DNA from: Bacillus sp. sid0103 | GTDB taxonomy: Bacteria > Bacillota > Bacilli > Bacillales_B > DSM-18226 | Length of the DNA: 58,859 nt | Reading direction: 5' to 3' | Assembly: GCF_019219025.1 (NCBI RefSeq) | Contig: NZ_JAHUWN010000037.1 | Location: 1-58,859, forward strand | Shown here: positions 18,052 through 26,614 of the stretch, one piece after another | Position numbering within the stretch: the first letter of the stretch is position 1 | Layout: every line of letters begins with the position of its first letter | The notes under the pieces: generated by a model | Seen by the model: only the letters and a program-made list of their open reading frames with translations | What the model was told of the DNA's origin: nothing | Databases searched by the model: none | Position numbers and translations under genes: made by a program

Positions 18052-19377
18052 TTAAACAAACAAATTAAGCAATAATACACCCCCAAAAGCAATAAATGAA
18101 AGGATTGTCTCTAACACTGTCCACGTTTTAAAGGTTTCTTTCACGGATAATCCAAGGTATTCTTTTACCATCCAGAATCCAGCATCGTTTACATGTGAGA
18201 ACATCAATGATCCTGCACCTGTCGCGATAACAAGCAATTCTAGATTCACACCTGACATGTGTTGGACAACTGGTGAAACGATACCAGCTGCTGTTGTTAA
18301 GGCAACCGTTGCTGAACCTGTCGCAATGCGAATTAATCCAGCAATCAAAAATGCCAAAACAAGCGGAGATAGTGATAAATGTTCGGACATTTGAGCAATG
18401 GTTGTACCTACACCACTATCGATAAGAATTTGCTTAAATCCACCGCCGGCCCCTATGATTGCAAGGATTGAACCAACTGGCAGCAAGCTTTCTTCTGTAA
18501 ATTTTTTAATGGCTTTTTTATCCATGCCTTGACGAAATCCGAGAAAGAAAAATGCCGTAAAATTAGCAATCAAAAGCGCAATGACAGGACTGCCAATTAA
18601 TGTTAAGAATTTCAGCAGGCCGGCAGGTAGTGACATATATGGTGCAATAGCTGATAAGATCATTAATAATACTGGTAATAAAATAACAAAGAATGAAATC
18701 CCTGTTCCAGGTAATTTTTTCGCCTCTGTATTAATACGAATCAACTCTGGTTCTCCCTCAGGAATCACGTGTTTATGAACCCACTTTGCAAATAATGGAC
18801 CTGCGATGATGGCTGCAGGCAACGCAATGATTAGTGAGTAGAGTAGCACTTTCCCAAGATTAGCCTTATAGATTCCTATTGCCGCCATTGCCCCTGGGTG
18901 CGGCGGTACTAGACCATGTACGACGGATAGTCCAGTGATGGCAGGTAATGCGATTAATAAAATATTTTGTTTCGTTGTTTTATGAATTGAGATCACTAAA
19001 GGTAATAAAATCAATATGCCAACTTCAAAGAACACCGGAATTCCGATAATAAAACCAGAAAGTAGCATAGCCCATGGTAAATTCTTGACACCAAAGGAAC
19101 GAACGAAGAAATTCGCTACTTGCATTCCAGCACCTGATTCTGCCATCATCTTTCCTAAAATCGTACCTAACGCCAAAATTCCTACTAAGTGACCTAGAAC
19201 ATTCCCAACCCCAGTTTCATAGGCACTCACGATTTTATCCATTGATAAACCAGCCATAATGGCTAAAAACAAACCCGCAACGGTTAAACTAATAAACGCA
19301 TGCCATTTCCACCAAGAGACTCCCAAAACGACGATCACAATTGCTGCTAATGTTACGAGCAGTAAATACGTATCCAT
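18052..19377 (-). CDS. gntP: Gluconate:H+ symporter
   Basis: About 441 residues from MDTYLLLVTLAAIVIVV; AAGGTGG eight bases before this ATG favours it over the GTG four codons upstream. A very hydrophobic GntP-family permease with a dozen or more membrane segments; family markers include GVGNVLGHLVGILALGTILG, HGLVPPHPGAMAAI and GSATVALTTAAGIVSP. It imports gluconate for gntK (11217). It is cotranscribed with the short gnd directly upstream (gap about 100 bases). The 3' 210 bases plus terminator are duplicated next to gntK. Confidence 0.93.
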   Translation of the reverse strand: MDTYLLLVTLAAIVIVVLGVSWWKWHAFISLTVAGLFLAIMAGLSMDKIVSAYETGVGNVLGHLVGILALGTILGKMMAESGAGMQVANFFVRSFGVKNLPWAMLLSGFIIGIPVFFEVGILILLPLVISIHKTTKQNILLIALPAITGLSVVHGLVPPHPGAMAAIGIYKANLGKVLLYSLIIALPAAIIAGPLFAKWVHKHVIPEGEPELIRINTEAKKLPGTGISFFVILLPVLLMILSAIAPYMSLPAGLLKFLTLIGSPVIALLIANFTAFFFLGFRQGMDKKAIKKFTEESLLPVGSILAIIGAGGGFKQILIDSGVGTTIAQMSEHLSLSPLVLAFLIAGLIRIATGSATVALTTAAGIVSPVVQHMSGVNLELLVIATGAGSLMFSHVNDAGFWMVKEYLGLSVKETFKTWTVLETILSFIAFGGVLLLNLFV

Positions 19378-19477
19378 ACTTAATTCCACCTTTCCAATTT
19401 ACTTAGATTATCTACTTCATTTTGTTGTATAAATGATAGTGTGTTTGAGTAATTAAAAAGAAATACACGATTTACTA

Positions 19478-20371
19478 TTATTTTTTTACCACTGCATGTC
19501 CACCAAACTCATTGCGCAAGGCTGCCACGACTTTCCCTGTAAATGTATCGTTCTCTAGTGAACGATAGCGCATCAATAATGACATTGCTATAACAGGAGT
19601 AGAGGCTTGAAGATCCAAAGCTGTTTCAACTGTCCATTTCCCTTCACCGGAAGATTGCATGACCCCTTTGATTTCATCCAAATGCGCATCTTTAGAAAAT
19701 GCATTTTCTGTTAATTCCATGAGCCATGAGCGAATGACGGAACCATGATTCCACACTCTTGCTACTTTTTCATAGTCGTAGTCAAACTCGCTCTTATCTA
19801 ATAGCTCAAATCCTTCACCGATCGCAGCCATCATTCCATACTCAATTCCGTTATGAACCATTTTCAAGAAGTGACCACTACCAGCCTTCCCTGCATACAA
19901 ATATCCATTTTCCACAGCAGTGTCACGGAAAATAGGTTCCACAATATTCCATGCTTCTTGATCTCCGCCTACCATGTAGGACGCTCCATTTCGAGCTCCC
20001 TCCATCCCGCCAGATGTTCCTGCATCCATAAAGTGAACTCCAATTTCTCTCAGCCGGTTGTAACGAAGAACCGACTCTTTATAATGGGAGTTACCAGCTT
20101 CAATCACTATGTCCCCTTTTGTTAAAAAGGGTGTTATCTCATCAATTACCGAATCAACTACGGAGTGTGGAACCATAATCCAAAGGACTCTTGGTGTATC
20201 CAAAGATTGAACAAGTTCCTTTAAGTTGGAAGTGCCTTTAGCTCCGTATTTTGCCATTTCTTTGACTGAGTCAGCATTTAAATCAAAGGCTTCAACTTCG
20301 TAGTTGTGATCCAATAGATTTTGTCCTAAATTTAACCCCATTTTCCCTAATCCGATTAATCCAACTTGCAT
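19478..20371 (-). CDS. gnd: 6-phosphogluconate dehydrogenase, short form (gluconate locus copy)
   Basis: 297 residues, the short (YqeC-like) type rather than the roughly 470-residue GntZ type. Motifs: MQVGLIGLGKMGLNLGQNLL (Rossmann), MDAGTSGGMEGARNG and GHFLKMVHNGIEYGMMAAIG with the catalytic Lys and His. It oxidatively decarboxylates 6-phosphogluconate to ribulose 5-phosphate. A very similar second copy lies in the pentose phosphate operon (41394). TAGGAGGAAA precedes the ATG. The cofactor preference cannot be read with confidence. Confidence 0.92.
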   Translation of the reverse strand: MQVGLIGLGKMGLNLGQNLLDHNYEVEAFDLNADSVKEMAKYGAKGTSNLKELVQSLDTPRVLWIMVPHSVVDSVIDEITPFLTKGDIVIEAGNSHYKESVLRYNRLREIGVHFMDAGTSGGMEGARNGASYMVGGDQEAWNIVEPIFRDTAVENGYLYAGKAGSGHFLKMVHNGIEYGMMAAIGEGFELLDKSEFDYDYEKVARVWNHGSVIRSWLMELTENAFSKDAHLDEIKGVMQSSGEGKWTVETALDLQASTPVIAMSLLMRYRSLENDTFTGKVVAALRNEFGGHAVVKK

Positions 20372-20581
20372 ACTAATTTCCTCCTAAAAATTATTTTCAT
20401 AAAAAAGGATGATTCTTCCCTAACCATGTCTAAATCGACATCATTTTTTTAAACTATGTTGACCTTCTATAAACCGAACCGTGCCTGTTTTAGCACGCAT
20501 GATAACCGAATGAGTTGTAGCGAAACTTCCTTTATATTGAACCCCTTTAAACAAATGGAATAGTAAGATTGTGAATTATTA

Positions 20582-20716
20582 TTATTTCGCCCATTGATTT
20601 CTAACTTGTTCTTCAGCCAAACGTAAGATCTCTTGTTTTGAAACCTCTTTATGGGCAATAACATTTGTTAAATAATTTTTCCCTTGAAATCTGACTGTAA
20701 CAGTTATTTCCATCAT
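20582..20716 (-). CDS. BA3454-family small stress-response protein (copy A)
   Basis: 44 residues: MMEITVTVRFQGKNYLTNVI followed by AHKEVSKQEILRLAEEQVRN and QWAK. An AAGGAGAGA precedes the ATG. It matches my recollection of the BA3454 family of about 45-residue stress-induced Bacillus proteins of unknown function. Copy B at 46718-46852 has the same core (KGKNYLTNVI...EEQILRIAQEQ). Each copy sits directly upstream of pentose-phosphate genes read in the same direction: here the short gnd, 210 bases further on. Confidence 0.78.
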   Translation of the reverse strand: MMEITVTVRFQGKNYLTNVIAHKEVSKQEILRLAEEQVRNQWAK

Positions 20717-21291
20717 AATTATCTCTCCTTTCTACAATGTAAATTAAGTGGAGGCTCCCGTAACCTAAAATTCATTTTCGATTGTCAAAATAACAATTAA
20801 TGACAAATAGAATTCAGCGGAAAAGGATATTCCATCTGGTGAAAATGCTATATCAGCCGTTTCCGGATAAAGAACTTAGAATCATAGCGAGAGTCAGTGT
20901 TTATGCAATATCTTTTCTGCATTCATAAGTTTTGAAACAGATCCAAAAGATACACTACCCTTGAAAGATCGCCTTTTATTTTGGTAACTTTTTTATATAA
21001 GGTTATCTTTCGTAACCATAATAACTCTATCTACATTCATTGTCAATTAAAATTTTTAAAAGTTGCTAAGCCCAATAAAACCTTATCAATTCTATTATTA
21101 TCTAGGTGAAAACTACTTTTAAGATAAATATTTAATAAAATTTCTAAAGGTTTTATATACATTTATTTCTACCACTATAAATGTATTGGTTATTTTTAAT
21201 ACATTCAATTATTAGTGGAATCATTTTAATGTTGTTAGGAGGTATGTGAACGATTTGTAAAATAAAGGATTCTCTATGGGTAAAAATATCA
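20717..21291. promoter_or_regulatory. Divergent control region of stress gene A and the dehydrogenase gene
   Basis: A+T-rich. At 21001-21017 GGTTATCTTTCGTAACC is an imperfect palindrome like the DUF24-type site before copy B. A GGAGG at about 21239 is followed by ATG-TGA, and another ATG (about 21276) opens a 22-codon frame, so the dehydrogenase gene has no clean upstream start. Confidence 0.4.
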
Positions 21292-21333
21292 TTGACTTCT
21301 GTCAAAAAATTCTTGAAAGGAAAAATACAAGCT

Positions 21334-22278
21334 ATGATGAATAAACAAACTAACAGTCCCCATTTACCCGAAGATCTACGTAGGTTTGGAGCCGGTGTTA
21401 TTGGGATTTCGTGGACAGCCTTATTTCTAGCAAAAGGTTTAGAGGTTCGAGTAAACGATGTCCGTTCTGACCTAGAGGAAGTTGTGCATGAAGGTATAAA
21501 ACAGATTATCCCAACATTACGTGATCTTGGACTTCCAACTGAAGGCCTTACAGATCGACTAATTATTGAGCAAAACCTGGAACGTGCGCTTGACGGTGCC
21601 GCTGTTGTACAAGAAAACGGCCCTGAACGTATAGGCTTTAAACAAGAGTTTTACAGTCAAATCGAACAATTTGTGAATAGAGAAACATTATTGTTGTCAT
21701 CCTCTTCGGGTTTAAAAGCAAGCGATATAGCAGAGAAAATGGAAAATCCAGAACATATGTTAATCGGCCATCCTTTTAATCCACCACATCTTGTCCCATT
21801 GGTCAAGATTGTGCCTGGAAAAAATACGGCTTCTAGTGCGGTTGAAAAAGCCGTGTCTTTTTATGAAGGGTTAGGTAAGCACCCACTTGTGTTGAAGAAA
21901 GAAATACCTGGATTTGTAGCGAACCGTCTACAATCAGCATTATTCCGCGAGGCCATTCATTTGGTATTAGAAGGAGTTGTTTCGATCAAGGACCTTGATG
22001 AAATTGTAACAAGCTCGATTGGTCTTCGATGGGCAGCAGGTGGTCCATTCTTGACTTTCCACCTGGGAGGTGGAAAAGGAGGATTCCCAGCCTTTCTCAA
22101 ACATCTAGGACCTGGAATGGAGGCACTTTGGGATAATCTTGGTAAGCCACGACTTGATGAAACTACGATTCAAACATTATCCGAACAGGGTATCTCTTCT
22201 TATGGCAACATTTCAGAAAAGCAACTTGAAGAAGAGCGTGATCGTCGACAATTATCCGTGCTCCATGCACTAAATTAG
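21334..22278 (+). CDS. 3-hydroxyacyl-CoA dehydrogenase-family protein, probably damaged at the N-terminus
   Basis: About 314 residues (or 328 from 21292). It resembles L-carnitine/3-hydroxyacyl-CoA dehydrogenases: GAGVIGISWTALFLAKGLEV nucleotide loop, VQENGPERIGFKQEFY, SSSSGLKASDIAEKM, GHPFNPPHLVPLVKIVPG, PGFVANRLQSALFREAIHLV. The first beta strand before GAGVIG is abnormal: PEDLRRFGAGVIG lacks the expected hydrophobic V/I-x-V-I-G run, as if about three codons were lost. Neither start has a good ribosome binding site. It may be inactive. A good terminator follows at 22325. Confidence 0.78.
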   Translation: MMNKQTNSPHLPEDLRRFGAGVIGISWTALFLAKGLEVRVNDVRSDLEEVVHEGIKQIIPTLRDLGLPTEGLTDRLIIEQNLERALDGAAVVQENGPERIGFKQEFYSQIEQFVNRETLLLSSSSGLKASDIAEKMENPEHMLIGHPFNPPHLVPLVKIVPGKNTASSAVEKAVSFYEGLGKHPLVLKKEIPGFVANRLQSALFREAIHLVLEGVVSIKDLDEIVTSSIGLRWAAGGPFLTFHLGGGKGGFPAFLKHLGPGMEALWDNLGKPRLDETTIQTLSEQGISSYGNISEKQLEEERDRRQLSVLHALN

Positions 22279-22324
22279 AAAAAGTAATGACACCTACGTA
22301 CACATAATAAAAAAGAACCGTTTG

Positions 22325-22357
22325 CCATGTTCTTTCCCAATAGGAACATGGTTTTTT
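22325..22357 (+). terminator. Terminator after the dehydrogenase gene
   Basis: CCATGTTC and GAACATGG pair around an 11-base loop, followed by TTTTTT. Confidence 0.85.
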
Positions 22358-22400
22358 ATGCTAAAGCTGAACAGGATGTTTTATATCATGAAGAGAGGAT

Positions 22401-23398
22401 ATGATTAAGAAAATGAATACTTTTCAAGCAATGGTGTTAGATAAACTTGGAGATCAAACAAAGTTAGAAATTAAACAATTACATATGGAAGATTTACCGG
22501 AAGGGGAAGTTACTATTCGTGTTGCTTATTCTAGTGTGAACTTTAAAGACGGTATCGTAGCTTTCCAAGATAGACTTGTAAAGTCCTATCCATTAGTGCC
22601 AGGGATAGATTTATCTGGAACGATTATGGAATCAAGGGATGAACGATTTAAAACAGGTGATGAAGTAATTGTGACCGGCTATCAACTAGGAACAGGACAT
22701 TTTGGCGGATTTAGTGAAATGGCACGTGTACCTGCAGAGTGGGTTGTTCCTCTTCCAAAAGGATTGTCTTTAAAAGAAGCCATGATCCTAGGAACAGCTG
22801 GGTTTACCGCAGCATTATCTGTTCAAAGGCTTGAAGATAATGGATTGGAACCTAACCAAGGACCCGTTTTGGTAGCAGGTTCTACAGGTGGTGTAGGGAG
22901 TATTGCCGTAAATATCTTAGCTAAAATAGGTTATGAAGTTGTAGCCAGTACAGGTAAATCTAACCAAGAAGGATATTTAAAAAGATTAGGGGGCTAAACA
23001 AATTATTAATCGCAATGATAGTAGATACAGATCAAACACCAATTCGTGAAGAAAAATGGGCTGGTGCTATAGATCCTGTTGGTGGAAAAACACTTCAGTA
23101 CATATTGAGTACTTTGAAATATGGAGGGTCGGTAGCTACCTCTGGTTTTACAGGTGGGAGAGAAGTTTCTACAACAGTTCTTCCGCATATTTTAAGGGGC
23201 GTCAATTGGCTCGGTATTGACTCAGTTCAATGTCAAATGAATAAGCGATTAAAGGTTTGGGATCGTCTCGGTGATGATCTTAAACCAACAACGTTAAATG
23301 ATTACGTAGCAAATGAAATCTCCTTTAAAGAGCTTCCAGGAGTATTAAGGGATATTTTAGACGGAAAAATACGTGGAAGAACGATTGTTAAACTATAA
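22401..23398 (+). pseudogene. YhdH/YhfP-type quinone oxidoreductase (AcuI-like), frameshifted
   Basis: A complete MDR-family gene broken in the middle. Frame 1 (22401-22997) carries SSVNFKDGIVAFQDRLVKSY, PGIDLSGTI and VAGSTGGVGSIAVNILAKIG; it ends YLKRLGG then stops after a run of five G where GGGG would continue as GAKQIINRN. A second shift near 23013 brings the frame to VDTDQTPIREEKWAGAIDPV, VATSGFTGG and ends GRTIVKL at 23398. At least two indels are needed. Intact homologues are NADPH-dependent quinone or acryloyl-CoA reductases. A sequencing error at the G run cannot explain both shifts. Confidence 0.85.
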
Positions 23399-23456
23399 TA
23401 TGCTTAGTTCAAATCACAACAAATATACATCAATTATGATTTGAGCATTTATGTCT

Positions 23457-23488
23457 AAAACGCCTCAGAATTAGTTCTGAGGCGTTTT
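23457..23488. terminator. Bidirectional terminator
   Basis: AAAACGCCTCAGAA and TTCTGAGGCGTTTT pair around TTAG. It separates the plus-strand pseudogene from the minus-strand ohr gene. Confidence 0.85.
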
Positions 23489-23604
23489 AATATGATTCTC
23501 AGTATTAATTTTTGGAAATAAAAATGTAAGACAAACCTACATTGCAGAACACTGTCCTCGATAAGGCTTTTATGCTTTTAAATAAATTAGCACTAAGCAA
23601 CGAT

Positions 23605-24033
23605 TTATTCAACAACCTGGAGAGTGACATCAATATTCCCTCTTGTGGCTTTTGAGTATGGACAGAATTCGTGGGCCTTATGTACAAGCTCTTCCAATTT
23701 TTCCTTTTCTACACCAGTTCCTTTTACTTGCAGCGTTACTGCAATTTTGAATCCTTGATCAGCCTCATCTTTTAAGAAATCTACATTTGCCGTTACTTGT
23801 GATTCGAATTTGACATGTTCCTGCCTTGCGATGTGCTGTAAAGCTCCATCGAAACAAGCAGAGTAACCGCAAGCGAACAACTGTTCAGGGTTTGTCGCGT
23901 TTGGTAATTCTTTCGCTCTTGGGGAGCCGGGCATTGCTAAATCCACTTTTATCTTGCCATCAGATGATTCAACTCTGCCTTGTCTTCCTCCACGAGCTGT
24001 TGCAGATGATGTGAATAATGGTTTTGTAGTCAT
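23605..24033 (-). CDS. ohr: Organic hydroperoxide resistance protein (Ohr/OsmC family)
   Basis: 142 residues from MTTKPLFTSSATARGGRQGR; AAGGAGAAAATCG precedes this ATG, so the longer frame (24117) is discarded. The two redox cysteines of Ohr lie in SACFDGALQHIA and AHEFCPYSKATRGN, and NPEQLFACGYSACF adds a third Cys next to the peroxidatic site. It reduces organic hydroperoxides using lipoyl or thiol reductants. It is the last gene of the electrophile-stress cluster read leftward from 27553; cotranscription is possible, but a hairpin intervenes (24121-24154). Confidence 0.92.
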   Translation of the reverse strand: MTTKPLFTSSATARGGRQGRVESSDGKIKVDLAMPGSPRAKELPNATNPEQLFACGYSACFDGALQHIARQEHVKFESQVTANVDFLKDEADQGFKIAVTLQVKGTGVEKEKLEELVHKAHEFCPYSKATRGNIDVTLQVVE

Positions 24034-24120
24034 CGATTTTCTCCTTTTTTGAGAATAATGTCTTGCCTTAATGTTCACAAAGAGAGAGCTTATTACCCTT
24101 AATTCAAAACCTAACAATTT

Positions 24121-24154
24121 GAAAAGCTAATCGGAAATTTCCCACTAGCTTTTC
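24121..24154 (-). terminator. Hairpin between the WrbA and ohr genes
   Basis: GAAAAGCTA pairs with TAGCTTTTC around a 16-base loop; only a few T residues follow, so termination may be partial. Confidence 0.5.
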
Positions 24155-24169
24155 TTATCGGTCAAAATG

Positions 24170-24781
24170 TTATTGATTCGCTTTTTTGACCCACTCCGCA
24201 ACTGTAACGGTACGTTTAGCTTGATGTTTAACAGCTGCCTGTACGTCTTCAATCATTTTTCCATCTTGTCCAACAGTAACACTTGTTCCATAAGGGTTAC
24301 CACCTGCTCCGAAGGTGACTGGATCTGTATAACCTGGAGCCGCCACAATTGCACCCCAATGATACATGGTTGTATAAAGTGATAAAATTGTTGCCTCTTG
24401 ACCGCCATGAGGATTTTGCGCAGACGTCATTGCACTAACTACTTTGTTTACAAGCTTCCCGTTAAACCATAACCCTCCTGTTGTATCCAAAAACTGCTTC
24501 ATCTGTGCTGGCATGTTACCAAATCGAGTAGGTACACTGAAAATAATGGCATCTGCCCATTCCAATTCATTTAAGGTTACTTCAGGTACTGCCTTCGTTG
24601 CTTCAACATGTGCTTTCCAACCTGGATTTCCTTCAATAACTGATTGTGGAGCGAGTTCCGGCACTTTTAATACTTTTACTTCAGCACCTGCTTCTTTCGC
24701 TCCTTCTTCAGCCCATTTTGCTAGTTGATAGTTTGTTCCACCCATGCTGTAATAAATGACTGCTAATTTTACATTTGTCAT
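24170..24781 (-). CDS. wrbA: NAD(P)H:quinone oxidoreductase, WrbA family (copy 1)
   Basis: About 203 residues from MTNVKLAVIYYSMGGTNYQL. AAAGGAGATCG immediately precedes the ATG at 24781; an upstream ATG at 24835 would add 18 residues. The flavodoxin-like fold has the phosphate loop YYSMGGTNYQLAKW, FSVPTRFGNMPAQMKQFLDT and GGQEATILSLYTTMYHWG, typical of WrbA FMN proteins that perform two-electron quinone reduction. Paralogues are an intact gene at 33364 and a relic at 34155. It is the fourth gene after the MhqR-type operator at 27710. Confidence 0.9.
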   Translation of the reverse strand: MTNVKLAVIYYSMGGTNYQLAKWAEEGAKEAGAEVKVLKVPELAPQSVIEGNPGWKAHVEATKAVPEVTLNELEWADAIIFSVPTRFGNMPAQMKQFLDTTGGLWFNGKLVNKVVSAMTSAQNPHGGQEATILSLYTTMYHWGAIVAAPGYTDPVTFGAGGNPYGTSVTVGQDGKMIEDVQAAVKHQAKRTVTVAEWVKKANQ

Positions 24782-24960
24782 TGTTTCGATCTCCTTTTCT
24801 GATGAATTTCCAAATAGTTTTGATAAAAAACCCATTTTAACACACCACCTATTTTCTCAATCTTTTTTAATTATTATTCATAAAAAGCATTTTAACTTTT
24901 TGATTCATTTTTTAAAAACCAGTTGATAAACATTCATTACATAGTCTGTCCTAAAATTTT

Positions 24961-25572
24961 TTAAATAAATAATTTGCGATACCATTGAGCTGCGGCTTCT
25001 ACCTCTTCGACGGTTAACTGATGGCCTCTATTCTCCCAATGAAGTTCAACCTCTGCGTTTGCGTCCTCAAGTAACGCTTGTAGTTCCGCCGATTCCATCG
25101 GTGAGCAGATTGGGTCATTTGTTCCAGCTGCAATAAATACTGATTTCCCTGACAAATCTGGAAGATCAATTCCTTTTCTCGGCACCATTGGATGATGAAG
25201 AATGGCACCCTTCAATGCATTTTGATAGTGGAATAATAAACTAGCCGCAATATTTGCACCATTAGAATACCCAATAGCAATAATATTATTTCGGTCAAAT
25301 TCATATTTCTTTGATGCTTCGTCAAGAAACTCATTTAATTCTTTTGTTCGGAATATTAAATCTTCTTCATCAAAAACTCCTTCAGCTAATCTTCGGAAAA
25401 ATCGAGGCATTCCATTTTCCAATATATTTCCACGTACACTTAATACTGAAGCCTTATCATCAATTCTTCCCGCAAGAGGCAGCAGGTCTAATTCATTTCC
25501 ACCTGTACCGTGTAGCAACAGTAAAGTTGGTTTTGATGAATCAGTCCCCTTATTAAATATATGTTTCATCAT
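24961..25572 (-). CDS. mhqD: MhqD-type carboxylesterase (alpha/beta hydrolase)
   Basis: 203 residues. A serine hydrolase with LLLLHGTGGNELDLLPLAGR (oxyanion loop), the nucleophile in IAIGYSNGANIAASLL, Asp in AAGTNDPICSP and His in RGHQLTVEEVEAA. It matches the MhqD/phospholipase-carboxylesterase group encoded in methylhydroquinone-responsive operons next to ring-cleaving dioxygenases. Its start overlaps the stop of the upstream dioxygenase gene by four bases (ATGA), indicating translational coupling. It probably hydrolyses ring-fission products; the substrate is not established here. Confidence 0.9.
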   Translation of the reverse strand: MMKHIFNKGTDSSKPTLLLLHGTGGNELDLLPLAGRIDDKASVLSVRGNILENGMPRFFRRLAEGVFDEEDLIFRTKELNEFLDEASKKYEFDRNNIIAIGYSNGANIAASLLFHYQNALKGAILHHPMVPRKGIDLPDLSGKSVFIAAGTNDPICSPMESAELQALLEDANAEVELHWENRGHQLTVEEVEAAAQWYRKLFI

Positions 25573-26513
25573 TTATCTCCTTCCAGAACGCGAACCTCCA
25601 CTGGGGGTAAGGTTTCTTCTAATTCTTCACGCTTTGACTCTAACCATGAAGGTAACATGAGTTTTTTTCCAAGTTCAGCAACAGGTTCATCAACCGAAAA
25701 GCCTGGCGGGTCGGTCGCTATTTCGAAGAGGATTCCTCCTTCTTCATGAAAATAAAGAGCTTTAAAGTAGTTCCGATCAAGTATTTCTGTCGGATGATAC
25801 CCCTTATCTTTGAGAAGCATTCTCCACCTGCTATGATCTTCGTCATTCTTTGCTCTCCATGCTATATGGTGAACCGTCCCTGCCCCCATTAGCCCTCGGA
25901 CTGAGGGATTTAGCGTGATATCAATGGTATTTCCAAGTTGTCCTTCAGATTTAAATCTTAGAAATTCGTCTTCTTGTCCAATGCATTCTAATCCCAAAAT
26001 ATTTTCTAGCATGTCCGTGGTCTTATGCGGCTGAGCAGATAAAAGAACAGCGCCGCCAAACCCTTTAATAGCATTCTCTGCTTGAATTCCCCCAAAGTTC
26101 CAATTATTCATTGGTCCTTCATCTCGTTCAATTAGTTCAAGTTGAAGTCCATCTGGATCGTTAAATTTCAAATAACTTTCCCCAAAACGAACGGATGAAA
26201 TAAATTCAATATTGAATTTTTGCAAACGTTTCTTCCAAAATTGAATCGAGCCTTTTGGGATAATATAACTTGTTACACCCACCTGTCCTGTTCCAATTCG
26301 ACCTTTGAGCTGTTTAGGCCATGGAAAAAAAGTGATAACAGTTCCAGGTTGGCCCATTTCATTCCCAAAATAAAGATGATATACTTCTGGGCGATCAAAA
26401 TTTATCGTTTTTTTAACGAGCCTTAACCCCAGTACACCAGCATAAAAATCAATATTCCTTTGTGGATCGTTAACCATCGCGCTTATATGATGGATACCTT
26501 CTGTTTTTTGCAT
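25569..26513 (-). CDS. Ring-cleaving dioxygenase of the MhqA/MhqE/MhqO group (copy 1)
   Basis: 314 residues with two VOC (glyoxalase/extradiol dioxygenase) modules. Metal ligands are visible as His in TEGIHHISAMV, His in GTVHHIAWRAKND and Glu in GILFEIATDPPGFSVDEP. It is expected to cleave quinol rings with Fe2+ and O2. The stop overlaps the mhqD start. The gene between it and the second dioxygenase has been lost, leaving only a 5' trace of a flavin reductase gene (26551-26600). Confidence 0.9.
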   Translation of the reverse strand: MQKTEGIHHISAMVNDPQRNIDFYAGVLGLRLVKKTINFDRPEVYHLYFGNEMGQPGTVITFFPWPKQLKGRIGTGQVGVTSYIIPKGSIQFWKKRLQKFNIEFISSVRFGESYLKFNDPDGLQLELIERDEGPMNNWNFGGIQAENAIKGFGGAVLLSAQPHKTTDMLENILGLECIGQEDEFLRFKSEGQLGNTIDITLNPSVRGLMGAGTVHHIAWRAKNDEDHSRWRMLLKDKGYHPTEILDRNYFKALYFHEEGGILFEIATDPPGFSVDEPVAELGKKLMLPSWLESKREELEETLPPVEVRVLEGDK

Positions 26514-26550
26514 CTTTATCTACTCCATTTCAGCAATGGGATTGGGTGTA

Positions 26551-26600
26551 ACCTTCTCTTTCGGTATTCGCGGCTGGGTCTATCAAAAGCAAAGCAATTT
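26551..26600 (-). pseudogene. 5' trace of a flavin reductase gene
   Basis: The minus strand reads IALLLIDPAANTERE, matching the N-terminus MIAMLSIDPAANTERE of the flavin reductase pseudogene at 35287-35904; the flanking sequence up to the dioxygenase stop also matches. The rest of the gene is deleted here. Confidence 0.8.
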
Positions 26601-26614
26601 TTCTCTTTCGTGAA

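Noticed and set aside
20467..20664. Minus-strand ORF of 65 codons.
   Set aside because: It overlaps the BA3454-family gene in another frame; the latter has the ribosome binding site and a family match.
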